This document shows, one piece after another, positions 9,577 to 22,125 of a DNA stretch of 27,713 bases. Below the pieces are notes generated by a model. It did no database searches, had not been told where the DNA came from, and saw only the letters and a program-made list of their open reading frames with translations. The translations under genes and the position numbers were made by a program. The DNA is from Pelargonium nanum (lineage: Eukaryota; Streptophyta; Magnoliopsida; Geraniales; Geraniaceae), in the NCBI GenBank assembly GCA_036897485.1, contig JAYMTF010000971.1, forward strand, positions 1 through 27,713, written 5' to 3'. Position 1 is the first letter of the stretch, and every line of letters starts with the position of its first letter.

Positions 9577-12500
9577 TCATGACAAGCCCTCGTCAAGTAC
9601 GATATCTGCAGGATCTCCAATCCACGGCCTCCCTTCTCTCCATTGAAATTTAATTCTCAACTTCCCATTTGCATCTACCCCTACCACTTGTCCCTTGCTT
9701 GCATGTGTCTCCATTCCCCAACCCCATCGTGGCGTCACCAACCCTTCTCTAATCCTCACATTGTCCCCCACCTTGAACGCCCTAACCCGTTCCATTTCCC
9801 ACGCCTTGCAAAGCCACAGCCTCTCCAAGAAGCAGAATGCCACCCAAAGCTCCCCATCTTCCATCCGATGCACCACTCCAATACTTGAATGATTTACCTC
9901 CCCCCACTGGTACGTAGGGGTTGAAATTGATGCCTTAACCCTGACCCAGTCTCCAATCCGCAGCTCCTCTTCTTCCACCAACTCCACTTCTGATGGATCC
10001 AGCATCCATGCCTTCGAACCAGCAGGAGTATATATTCTCAGTTTCCCATCAGCATCAATAGCTGATATCGTTCCAACACTCGAGTGGGTGTGGCCCGACC
10101 ACCCAAACCTCGGCTGCTTCACAGATAGTTTAACCCTAACTTTCTGACCTACCATTAGCCTATCCACTCCTTCAAGATGGGAAGTAAGCCCCGCCCATTT
10201 TTCTTGCTCTCCACAGAAGCCAACAAAAATGCTCCCATCCCATGCATCTCCTTCATACCCTATTCCTTGTACAACACCAATGCTACCTGGCCCAATGGAT
10301 TTCCAATTACTTGCTTTCTCTCGCAATTTCACCCACTCTCCCACCTCAAACATCTGCTCTATCTCTAGATCTGCAGGGTCTCCTCTCCACAACCCTGGCA
10401 AACCAAAGAAAGCAACCCTAACTTCTCCATCAGCATGAACACTGGTTATCACACCACGTGAATCAGGCCGGGCCCCTCTCCAGCCCCACCTTGGCTCAAC
10501 CATAGCATTTCGGAACCGAACATGCTGCCCAACTTTAAAGCTTGGAATCTTTTCAACATCTGTATAATGAGTAATCCACCTTCCTTTACGGAAACAACAA
10601 GCCAACTCCAGATAACCAGTATCCTGTACACTATGCACAACCGCTAAACTTTCTTTTCCAATACTGTTCCAGTCATAACTTGGTCTAGTTCCCAAGCTCG
10701 GCTTTGAACGTACCCAATCACCAACTTCAAATCCTGAAAGCCGCTCCGCATCTCCAGGAGACACTTTCCACAAGCTATGTCTGCCAGGCACTTTCACCTA
10801 CATACACAGAGAATAAGGAGAGGTCCTTGATAATTATACCAAGTGTGCTTCAAAAAAAATGTTAAAATGTAAAAATGTATGTACTTACATTCAAAGCGCC
10901 ATCCATGTCAATTCTTGTAATTTTTCCAACAGTAGCTGGAGTTTCATTTGACCATCCAAGCCGTGGCTGAGTAACAGAAGGCATCATGTGGATCTCTTGT
11001 CCCACTTCATAAGGAGGTACTTTCTCCATATCTGTAACAGAGCAAGAAAAAGGCTTGCTCCTGAAACAGAAGGCGACACCCATATCACCATCCTCCTCCA
11101 AGCTATGGATTAGCCCTATACTGTTCCTAGTAATGTCCTCCCAACCATATTTTGGAGACGATACTGAAGCTTTTACTCGAACCCAATCCCCAACCTGATC
11201 ATGGTTAAGCAAACATGGTACAAAAAATTAATACATATCTTTCATAGTTCACACATACGAAGAATGAAAACACAGATATTACCTTAAAATTTTCCACCTT
11301 TTCCATGTCAGAAGGATCAGCCTGCCATGGAATAGGTCGGTTCGGTATTTCAATTATCAGGAGTCCATCATTCTCGATCTCACTGACTCTACCAACACTA
11401 TGATGGGTCTCACCACCCCAAGCATATCTCGGTTCTGCAACGGATCGCTTAACACATACCCTGTCACCAATCTGCAAAGTCATAAATGTTAGTTATGGAA
11501 AACAGTAAATGAAGAAAACAAATGTGTTGGTGTGTGTGAAATTCATTCACATAAGCATAAGTCATTGCTTCTCCTTTACCCTGAAAGGGGCAACAGGCTC
11601 GACCTCCTCTGGTTCACAATGCCATGGATTCGGAAGATAGCTTAATTCCAATAACAAACTACTGTCGGGTCTGACACAATATACTATTCCTATGCTCCCT
11701 GGAGTCACTGATCCTAATCCATGTTTTGCTGTTGTAAGAGTTGGGCGGATGCGAACCCAATCTCCAACCTTGAATTCCTCAACTCTTTCCATTTCTGCGG
11801 GATCAGCTTTCCATCCTCTGGACGCACCGGGGAATCCTACACGGAGGATTCCATCATCATCTACACATAGAACGGTTCCAATGCTATCACGTGACTGACC
11901 ACGCCAACCAAACCTGACAGCAGACAATACAAGTCATCGATATTTTAATTAGGCAGTTCAAAAAAGTGTACAGAAATAGAGATTGTAAATGATGCACATC
12001 CCTCAGACCTAGCGAAAAAGGCAATACCAGTGACAAGATTAAGCAATGGCTTCAAGTCAGACCATATGCTTTGATAAATAATGTTGTTCAAGCAAGCAGT
12101 CAACAAATTTAACCTAACAATAAAAATATCCGATTCTATTCTATCAAAATGTTCATCTCAACTATTCCACTTCATTCAGGGCCAAGTATACACTTAACAT
12201 TTTTTGAAGGAATTCTAGACTCATTTTGATGAAGGTTGAAGCACAGGTTTACAGAAGAAACAAACCACCCCATGGAACAGAATAAGAGCAGCTCTGCATA
12301 GATATGAAACATTAAGCATGGAAAGTTAGAGGAACATCACATGCATGGCAATTACATTGGTGAAAAGATTGTCAGCAAGAATGATGTTTCTGGAAAAAGG
12401 ATTAGGATTTCAACCAAGGGGATTAGAAGGGTTGCAAGTCATAAATAAGGTCCACATCTCATGAATAATGTCCTGATTATGTCTGACACTTAAACAATGT

Positions 12501-12966
12501 AACAGCAATATACTTCGAAATGCATAGCCATTTACTCTGCTCGCTAACTTATTTGCTAAATTTCCAACAGTCGTCAATCTTTCCCTTCTAGTACATGTTG
12601 CAAACACATGGGATTATAACCGCTAAACAATACACAGCAAAAATTAAGATATAGTGTCGTAAAAAATACAAAGTAGCACAAAGACTACCAAGTCTACATC
12701 TTTAATAATTTAACTGATATCCAAAACCAAACCTTGGCTCTTTGATGTCTGGTTTAAGTTGGACATGTTGTCCCCTGTCCAACGGGATAAGTTTTGTAAC
12801 TTCATTTGCAGATACACGAGCCTCTCCCGAACAAAAAGAAACGATGAGATTGTCCTTGTCTGGCACGCTTTGTACAAAGCCAACGCTTTTATGTTTAGCA
12901 CCTTGCCACCCATATGTAGGAGTTGTGACACTTCTTTTAAATTTCACCCAATCCCCCACTTCAAAT
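9577..12966 (-). other. KEG: KEG exons 12-16: twelve HERC2-like repeats
   Basis: Twelve units beginning with a VGDW/VGQ-type motif can be counted: FEVGDWVKF and RGQHVQL (exon 12), KVGDWVRI (13), RIGDRVCV (14), the VGDWVRV and EVGQEIHM units (15, the first VGDW formed across the junction), and six in the long last exon (FEVGDWVRS, KVGQHVRF, EVGEWVKL, MVGQKVRV, RIGDWVRV, KVGDNVRI). Recurrent companions are PRFGW/PRWGW and SIG(V/T)V. Twelve is also the number I recall for Arabidopsis KEG. This tandem repeat class resembles segments of the animal HERC2 ligase and is presumed to bind proteins. The protein ends DIVLDEGLS. Confidence 0.93.
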
Positions 12967-15900
12967 CTAAGACACATAACATACATATCAGTCATAAAGA
13001 AACATGTAATTAGACTAAGTCAATTAATGCACAAGAAAAGAGATTAGAATATCTTTGCTCCATACATTGTAGGAGACAGATAAACTCCCCTATTCATGAG
13101 TGCCTCCATCAGATCTTCAGAAATCCACTCCCGAGGAAGAGCCTCCAGAAAGTCTCGTAGTGTCCTTCCACTGCCACCCAGCATAAATATATCTCAATAA
13201 CATAAGATAGCTCAACATTGCAATTAGAGCTCCAGAATAGGCATCAGCACACAAATAACCAAATAGTTCAAAGAAGATATGATAAAGAGGCAAGTATCCA
13301 TATGACATTTAACTACAAACTACAAAAACAGATAGAAGCAGTGCCTCTAGCTTGTACTTGCCTGTGGTTCCTGACTTCAACAGCCGCATCTGAATTCCTA
13401 AGCATGACAATGAGCCATTCAAGATTTTCACGTATCATTTTTGCAGCATCTGCTGCTATATGGAAGGCATTGTCACCTTCGTCATCCTGATGATGAAAAA
13501 ACATTTTACATAAGAGGAATGCAAAAAATGAAACAATCTGCTTCTAATAAGTAGCAAAATAAAAAGGGAAAACAAAGTACACAATCATCTCGAGCCTCGA
13601 GGAGACCAGCAGTATCAAAAACCAGTTGGAAATTATGACAGAAGCATTCTAAGAATAGAGAACCGTGGGACTGAGAAGCAGGGAACTCACTTTTGTGGGC
13701 TAAAATTTAATTCAACAGTAATTAGTCAATTAAGGAAGTTTCAAATCCTAAAAGTGAAAAATTAGATAACTAACTATGATTTATGAACTGCTACTCCTAC
13801 AAAGAAAAGAACTATTTAAAAAAATTCCATTTACAGGATACTTTCACTCCAGACATTAAAAGTGTCAAGGTGATGGCCAACCAAAAATGCCAACTTAAAG
13901 GAATATATAAGAATTGTCTCCCATTACCATACCCAGTCACTCTGACCCCACAAAACCTCAAAATACTCATGACATCACAACCTTATGGCTCATTACTGCC
14001 TAAATGTTGACATGTCTTCTGCATATTTCCTAGAGCTTCATATGTTTTCAATTATATTAGGACCCGTGATCTCTTTGAATCATTGAAGTAGATCACTAAT
14101 AGTGATGGAGATGATATTGAATAGTCAAAGAAATGGAGGTCACAGTGATTAAAGTTACTAAATTAATTCAGATCACTGCTAATTATTAGCTACATAGTAG
14201 ATTTACTTGAGCCCTCAAATCTCAGTGAAGAAACTTAAACATTATGAGAGACAAACCTAGTTTCCAAGCATGATATAAGGTATCTAATCATCATATACCA
14301 CCTCTCTTCCAGGAAAAGAAAAACAAAAGGTACATTGGATTAAGATTCAGTAAACATATGTACATAATCTATAAATAGACTTGAGAAAGATAAAAACCTG
14401 CAAATTATAGTCTGCTCCAGCAGATAGAAGCAATCCAACACATGACTTTGCCCCTCTAGCCAATGCTACATGGAGTGGAATTGTATTGTGCACATTTCGG
14501 ATATTTACATCGACTCCAGCATCAAGAATAATCTAGCAAATAACATGCACAAAAAATTGTATTGCCACAGATAAGAAAAGATAAAAAAAAAATTAAGATG
14601 TTGATGCAACAAATGCACATAGGGTTGAGATATTAACAATAAGGATATGGGCAGAATATTGATAGCTATCTAGCTTACCCTGACCAACTCAACATCATTA
14701 GCCATAGCAGCAGTGTGAAGAGCAGTTCGCCCATGCTGGGCATCTTGAGCAGTTGGATCTGCTCCAGCAGCTAGCAGTATCTGCACAAGTTTTCTACCCT
14801 CTACAAACAAAATTGGGTACATCAACTAATTTGTAATGGAAGCAAACAGAAGACATCAATCATATAAACAAAGTGGAACAACTGATTGAAGCAGAATGAA
14901 GATATCAACAATGAGAAATGCATGCACAGAATATAAACTCTAGCCATATAAATATAATAAAAGAACAAAACAGAGAGTCAGTGGATGATGGACCAACAAA
15001 AGAAAGAAGCCTTTAAAGTGCAATGATGATAGTGGTAATCCAAATCCCATATTTTTTAACAATAGTATCCACAGCAATGCCCACATTCTAATCTAACATA
15101 CAAAAAAATTAGAAAACCAATAACAACCCAAACAATGTTAGGGTGAATTACATGCTTCCATCAGCAAAACTCATTGGGATCTTTTGTTCTCCTCCTCCAG
15201 TCCGCCTATGGCCCATATCTAATACTATCTCCTCTGTCAAGTCATGTGTTCGTCTTCTCTAACAACTTCTTCCCACACTAACTTAGGTCTACTCCTACCA
15301 CCCTATTTACTTTCTCCAAACTGATTTCTCTTGTCTTTCTTTATGGGGTCACTAGCCTCCCCTCGTTGTACAAGTCCAATCCACTTCAGGATCTTATATT
15401 CAATTGAAGCTACACGAATTCTTGCATGGATATTTCAATTCCTAATCTTATCTTTCCTAGTGCCACCAGACATCCACCTAAGCATTATCATTTCTGCTAC
15501 CCCCATATCACGGCTTTCCAACCTCGTTGGAACCAACATCAATGACATACAACATAGTAGGCTATAAAGATAACTTATATAGCTATTAGTAACTTTCTTC
15601 TTCCAACATAATTAAACCATCACTCAACCCCTATCCTTGCTAAAATTACAAACCATATATTCAGTTTTGGTCCTATTTAATTAATCCATTGGATTCTTAT
15701 GCTTCTCTCCATCTATCTAATTTAGAATTGACATCTAATTTACTCTAATTGACTAAGATAATATCATTTACAAACAACATATACCAAATGACCTCATCTT
15801 GAAGAGGTCTTGTGAGTTCATCAATTACAAAGGCAAAAGGAAGAAAGGCTGAAAATCAATCCCTGATGGAATCTTATTGTGATAGGGAAATCTCTCACGT

Positions 15901-18900
15901 CTCCTCACCTCCATTCATATCTCTAGTTAGATTAATATAGTTAACATTTACCTTCTCTCTCTCGTACCCACCATAACACTCCTCTATAACCTTGTCATAA
16001 ACTTTTTTTCTAAATCAACAAAACTAGGAGTAAGTCTTTTCCTTTCTATACTTTTGCATCAGCTCTTTTAATTGAAAAATAGCTTACATAGTAGATCTGC
16101 CAGGAAAAAAAATGGTTCTCTTAAACATTAGCTTCTATTCTTGGCCTATATTCTATTACTCTCTCAAAGTTTCATTATAAGACTCAAGATGCCCCTCTAT
16201 AGTTTTTAGATATCATTACTTATGGCACTTGTCCTCCACTTCTCTAGCATCTTGGTAATTCTCAAGATCTGCTTAAAGAGGTTAATCACCAACTTCTATT
16301 TCCATCTCCCAAAGGTATTTGAAACTTCTATGGGAATACTACACGGCCTCACAAATAGCCTTGCATTCTTATTCTTCAAAGTTTCTTTTACCTTATGTAT
16401 CTTAATACATCTTACAAAACTACAATTCCTATCTTTGACTACAATACTAATCTCAATTAAGCTACCTCTATCTACGGTCTCCATTAAGCAGGATGTTAAA
16501 ATGTCAATTCCATCTTTCCTTAATCTACCCATCGCTAGTTAACACTACATTATCTTCACTCTTGATGCACTTACACAATTGATATATCTACTCTTCCATT
16601 GTCATATTGTTCAAATTTAAAGAAGTTATAATAAAATTAAAATCTTCAACTATTATAGTTTAAACTTCAGTTGGGATGGTCATCTACATGGTACTAGAGC
16701 CATGTATACCCAGCAGTCACTAATTCAAGTCCTGAATGTCAACATAAATAAAACATTAAAGTTAAAAATTTCAGCCATGTAGAACTAGAGGTCACTAATT
16801 CAAATCCTGAGTGTTTGTGCACATGCCACAAGCAAAGTCACAACGAGCTTGCACTTAAGGTGTTTGAAATAAACTTTAATTGGGCATTTACCTATTAGCT
16901 TAAGTTTGTAAGTAAGACGGTCCTTTACAATATAACTCTATTTTTGTTTCTAACGTTTTCTTTTACTCATCATATGGTTTGGACCAAACATCAGCAACCA
17001 CTTTCTTTGTACAGTTACAATTTCCTCATCATTTTATGTTATTCATAGGTTTCTACAGTTCTAACTCTTATCTAACATCCTATAGCACTCTCTGTTCTCC
17101 ATAACAACATTTTGCACATCCTCATTCTACCACCAAGTTTCATTACCTCTATAGAACTACACCCCTAATTTTTTAATGCAAGTCGTAATTCAATGTTCTA
17201 TTGGCATAAATAAAAAAAGGTAGTCAACTACTACCCTAAATAAAACCATAATCGGTTGAAACCTGATATTAACATTACAAATGAATTTAGTAAATATTTC
17301 AATCCAATAGTTGCCATCACTATAATGCATACATGCCTATACGTTCATTTACCAGTTTCATGATCTTTCTTTAGCGCAGATGCCATGCATAATCCAGTGC
17401 CAACTGGACTCGGTATGTCAATCGCATCCGCAATCTCTTCTTGTGATGCAAGCTCAACCCACCTTTTTACAACAGCCACATTCCATGTTGCTACAGACAA
17501 GTGCAATGGCCTGTTGAATCGGTAAATTTATTAAAATGAGAGGCCTAGATATACTAAAGCTGCATTGCATTTATCAAAACCATCTGAATATACTATTAGA
17601 CTTAATTACAAGGGCAACAAGACTTCAATTGCATGTGAATTGAGTTAAAACCAAGTAATTCTAGAAGCACGTTTCTTAACCAATGCAGATGCAGAGAGAG
17701 ACATCCATTTAAATTTTCAGATCCAGAAGAAAATGAATTTTTCCAGAACAGTTGCGGCAGAAAGGTATGGTCAAATTACTTATAATTTTTCATCATTTTA
17801 GATCCAAGATTAAGGAATAATAAAATTTCAAAACAAAAACTAATTTATGATCAAATTGACATTAACAAGTGGACAAATTTTCCATTCGAAGCTGGATTTC
17901 TTGTTTACTATCAGACTTTAAAATGAATCTCAAATACCCACCTATCCGAACAACACCTTTCAGACTAATATGTCTTCAAAGATCTACTGATTTAAGGCTA
18001 CACAGCTACCCACTATCTAACATAATCTTATAGACAATATTTGCTTACCTTGGAATACTTGAAAATAAGATGTTGTATAGATTTCCAAAGTTCATACAAA
18101 CTTTCCAAGTTCAGCGTAAAAAATAAAACTAAATTGCAATCATTTCGTGATTTGATCTACACAGATGAAAGGAGGGTAGAGAATTCAATTAAATCATCCA
18201 TCTAGAATAAGTATTTGTCTTGAGTTTGTATTATAATCTTTTCTTAGTGAAGATGAAGAGGTTAAAATTCAAAAGAGGCACTGAAGGTCCTTACCTAAGT
18301 GAACGAAAATCAAGAAACAAATAGTTAAACTCCAAATACTTCACAAATACGTACATTGTTGGTTAAAGGCTTAAAGCTTATTTGCTTAAGTAGACCTGGC
18401 AAATTGGATCCGAACCCGCGGGAATCCAAAATCCAATCCGACCAATTTTTGGATCGACCGAAACGGATTTATCCTAAAAATATGGGTCAAGTCAGGTCAC
18501 GTTGGCAAATCCGCACATTTTTCACTAAAATCCGATTCGAACAAATTTTAGATCCCATTCGGATCGGATTTGGATTAGTTTTTATCAATCTGAACCCGAA
18601 TGAATCCTATTTGAAATCTGAATTGTCACCTCTATGCTTCAGAGCATAAACATCAATCAAACAAAGCACATTTGGACAAGTCCCATTGAAGCCACCAATC
18701 AGTTGAATCAGGGATTAGGTTGCGAGAATCAGTAGGTTCCCCATGCAAAGCACTTCTTATTGCACAAAAGGCCAGGGATCAAATTTGTCAACAGTATGGC
18801 TATTGCATCTAGGAATGGTAAACATAAGAGAAGGAAATTCACTGTTTTCCAACATGTTATCTCCATTCTGATATTTATACTGCCAACAAAAAAGTGATAA

Positions 18901-21900
18901 AATCGTACTTACGTCAGATTTTTTGAATTTATAACAGCCATCGATCTACACCCTCCATTCTCCAATACTACAAGAGCACAGTCTGTATATTTCTTGGAAA
19001 TAGCTCTGTGCAGAACAGATTCGCCTTCATCATCCACTGCATTGGGATCAGCGCCAGCTAATAATAACTCCTGAAAATATTTAAATATACATCAAGAGTG
19101 GAACCATTGAGAAACTAGAAAAAAGGAACACCCATCCAACCAACCAAATACGTACACGCATACAATCAGGTTGACCATGATGTGCACAAACATGAGCAAC
19201 AGAGGGACCACAGCCCTCCCTCAACCTAGATCTGACGTTAGCGCCTCTTTTGATGAGAGCACGAACACATTCTGGGGATCCAGCAGCTAATGCAAAAACA
19301 AGTGGAGGATCTCCATCATTATCCAAAACATCCACGTTCGCCTCTTTGTACTTCAAAATAGCCTCAACAAGTTCTGCACTACCGCGTCTACATGCCAAAT
19401 GGAGAGCAGTTTGGCCATCAGCATTTTGTGCTTCCAATAGTGAATATATTGAGTTGCTACCAGATCCAGCAGCTTTTGCAAGTAGATCTCTGCAACAAAT
19501 GAAAATTAATCATATAATTAAGATATAAAAGAGGTGCACCGGATAGAAAACTAGAACAAAAATAACTGTACCAAAAATAACTAACCTAACACCGCCTGCA
19601 TGCCCTTCAGACACAAGCCGATGTAGATGGCTAGGGTTATCCTGGAAAGCCTCCAAGTCTGGAACTGGTGAAGATTCTGTCATGCTGGACCCAGGATATT
19701 TGGCAAAGTCACTGTGTTTAGACATGCAAAATGGAGAATTTATGCAATCAAATCAAATATAATCAAACAGTAAAACAAAATCATCTCTCCCAAAACAATG
19801 ACCTGTGAAACAAATATACACTTATCTCAGCCTCACCCAAGGCCAAGCCAAATATCACTCCAACAAAATCCATGGTATAGAAAGTACAACTAAAGAACGC
19901 TAACAAAACATCAAAACTAACTTTTTTGTCCTTACTTATCAGGGCTTGCTGGGGGACTGCGAGGTATCTCTTGCAAATGACGGAGGAATGTTGCTAACAT
20001 CGAATTGAAACTTGGTCTTTTTGATGCTTTAAACTGAAGACACTCGCCAATCATTTTCCACAACTCCCTGGGTATTCCAACACCTACTACACTTGCATAT
20101 TGTGGAGGAAGTTTCCGAGCCTTGACAACGGCTCGATAAATTTCCTCTGCACTTAAACCAGACCACCTGCAAAAAGATTATTAATTATTATTATTCAAAG
20201 CAATACCATGAAATAAAAATAGAAATATTAAAGAAAATCAAAATAAATAGGGCAAGAAATAGTTCTGCAATAAATTAAACACATACGGGATTGAACCAGT
20301 GCACATTTCCACCAGTGTACAACCAAAACTCCAGGCATCTGACTCCGCAGATATACCAATTGCATCATCCCAAAACAGATTCAATGACTTCTTCGTGGGC
20401 TCCCATGCTTCTGGAGCTGTGTAATGTGGGCTAAGCATTGTACAGTCCATACAAGAATGGACAGTTGAGGAGTCACACTCTGATCGAGCTTTCCGGCAGG
20501 AAGGTTTCTTCAGAATTGCAGCTAGGCCATAATCAGAAACCACTGCACGGCCACTAGCATCCAAAAGAAGATTGGACGGTTTTATGTTCATACAAACAAC
20601 ACCTGCAGCATGCAGTTCAGCAACCCCTCGCGCAATATCAGCCCCATATCTACAATTGTGAAACACTCACCATGTCAAGACAAGAGTTATAGCAAGCTAA
20701 GAGCTACTAACTTTAACAAGTAAGATTCAGGTGCAGAGTACATCTATGTAAAACAACTCGATTCCATATAATAAATCAAATAGTAAGCCAAATAAATATT
20801 TCGAATACTTTTGGAAAAGGAAAGTAGAATAACCTAAAGAAAATTCCCATCTATTCTAATACGAAGATTATGCAACATTGCAGACAGAGATAATCACATA
20901 GTGTTGAATGCATCCAAAGCCATCTTTTCAGCTTGTTGCTAAAGATATACATCTGTTAGCATAATTCTATGAAGGAAAATAACTTCCACAAGAACAAGTC
21001 CTGTGAGCATCTAAGGTGTTAGGGGGAAATGAGATCCTTTAAAAGTCAATCAAGAATTGGTTGCTTATTCCTCTTGGTTGATTTCAGGCTTCTTCTTCAT
21101 TGACTCTAATGGTTCTACAACAATTGGCCCACAGACCAGTTCAAAGATATGCATAGTACTAGAACTTGAAATTTAGAGTTTTTATTAGACCAAAGAGGGC
21201 CAGATTTCAATATTGATATGTTTAAGGTACAAAGATATTTACAACTTTACTGCAATGATAAGGAGTTAAAACTAGCTGATAGCTTAATCTAGAAAAATGA
21301 GAGACTGATTCATGAAACTCTTAAGATATCTTAAGCATATATTTATATTTTATACATCTCTACCCAACCAAAATATGAGCAAGCAAAAACAGCAAGGTGG
21401 TAAACTTCATCTATCATATTAGCCTTTTGTACATTCTAGTCTTAATAATCGACCAAATTTATCTATAACTAGTGAAGTGGCAGATAAGTCCAGACAACGT
21501 GGCAATTGGAATCACAGTTCGCAAGTTTGGTTTCAAACTTCAGTATCACGTTATAACGAATACTGTTATAATTCTTTGTCACCACCCCCCTATATCATGC
21601 ATTTCATCATTAACTTGATAAAAGCCTGTTAAGATTGCCTATCAGATCTTTATCAGAGTAGAGATTAAAGCAAGCCAGACTCCTTTTAGCAGTAGGAGCT
21701 TTTTCTAGAAGCAGATTAATTTTTTTAAACCAGTTGAGATATCTCATCATCGCTCGCATGCTTGATTTGTCTACTTTTAGTCCTTGCTCAGGCTGGTTTT
21801 CATCATGGTAAAAAGAGAGGGGGAAAGAACACTACAAACACCATTGGACAAAGATTATCTACAGACTCATTTTCATTTGTCCCACTCTTTCGCCAAAATA

Positions 21901-22084
21901 TATGTCAAAAGTATCAAGCTTCTCACTTCCCTCTTCAGTCGCTAGCCCTTCCAAGACCATAGCCATTGGAACTTGATATAGCATTGCATGACTAAAATGA
22001 TTACGTGATCAGCACAACACCCATAAATATACTCAATAAATGGTAGAGATGCATAAGTTCTTTGGTCAGCAAGCTAAACTAAGC

Positions 22085-22125
<41 letters not shown>

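Larger units (their letters stand above)
14801..17352 (-). other. KEG intron 7 (2552 bp), enlarged by retroelement remnants
   Basis: The largest KEG intron has donor ACTG|GTAAAT and acceptor TTTGTAG. A decayed LINE at about 15190-16545 and SINE-like duplicated text at about 16690-16815 account for more than half of it. The remainder is AT-rich and featureless. Confidence 0.75.
13066..19711 (-). other. KEG: KEG exons 4-11: ankyrin repeat block
   Basis: Exon 4 encodes a linker ending in FQDNPSHLHRLVSEGHAGG. Exons 5-10 then carry successive ankyrin units recognisable as DGQTALHLACRRGSAELV, DGDPPLVFALAAGSPECV, GPSVAHVCAHHGQPDCMR, HGRTALHTAAMANDVELV, TIPLHVALARGAKSCV and DEGDNAFHIAADAAKM. Exon 11 (SGRTLRDFLEALPREW) closes the block. 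Several repeat boundaries coincide with exon boundaries, as often seen in ankyrin genes. The block is thought to bind substrates or partners. The two largest insertion-bearing introns (6 and 7) interrupt this part of the gene. Confidence 0.93.

Noticed and set aside
9643-10438. Several plus-strand open frames opposite the KEG last exon
   Set aside because: They lie entirely within the antisense of the HERC2-like repeats and have no domain of their own.
13313-13361. Reading KEG exon 10 through the GC donor into the following bases
   Set aside because: The read-through peptide does not match KEG and soon stops; splicing at the GC donor restores the conserved SGRTLRDFL sequence.
16222-16542. 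A 106-codon plus-strand frame in KEG intron 7
   Set aside because: It is antisense to the LINE linker region, where the opposite strand carries recognisable RTE words.
18356-18649. A 97-codon plus-strand frame in KEG intron 6
   Set aside because: It runs through the hAT-like MITE; its GGATCC/CCGAACCC text is repeat sequence and not coding.
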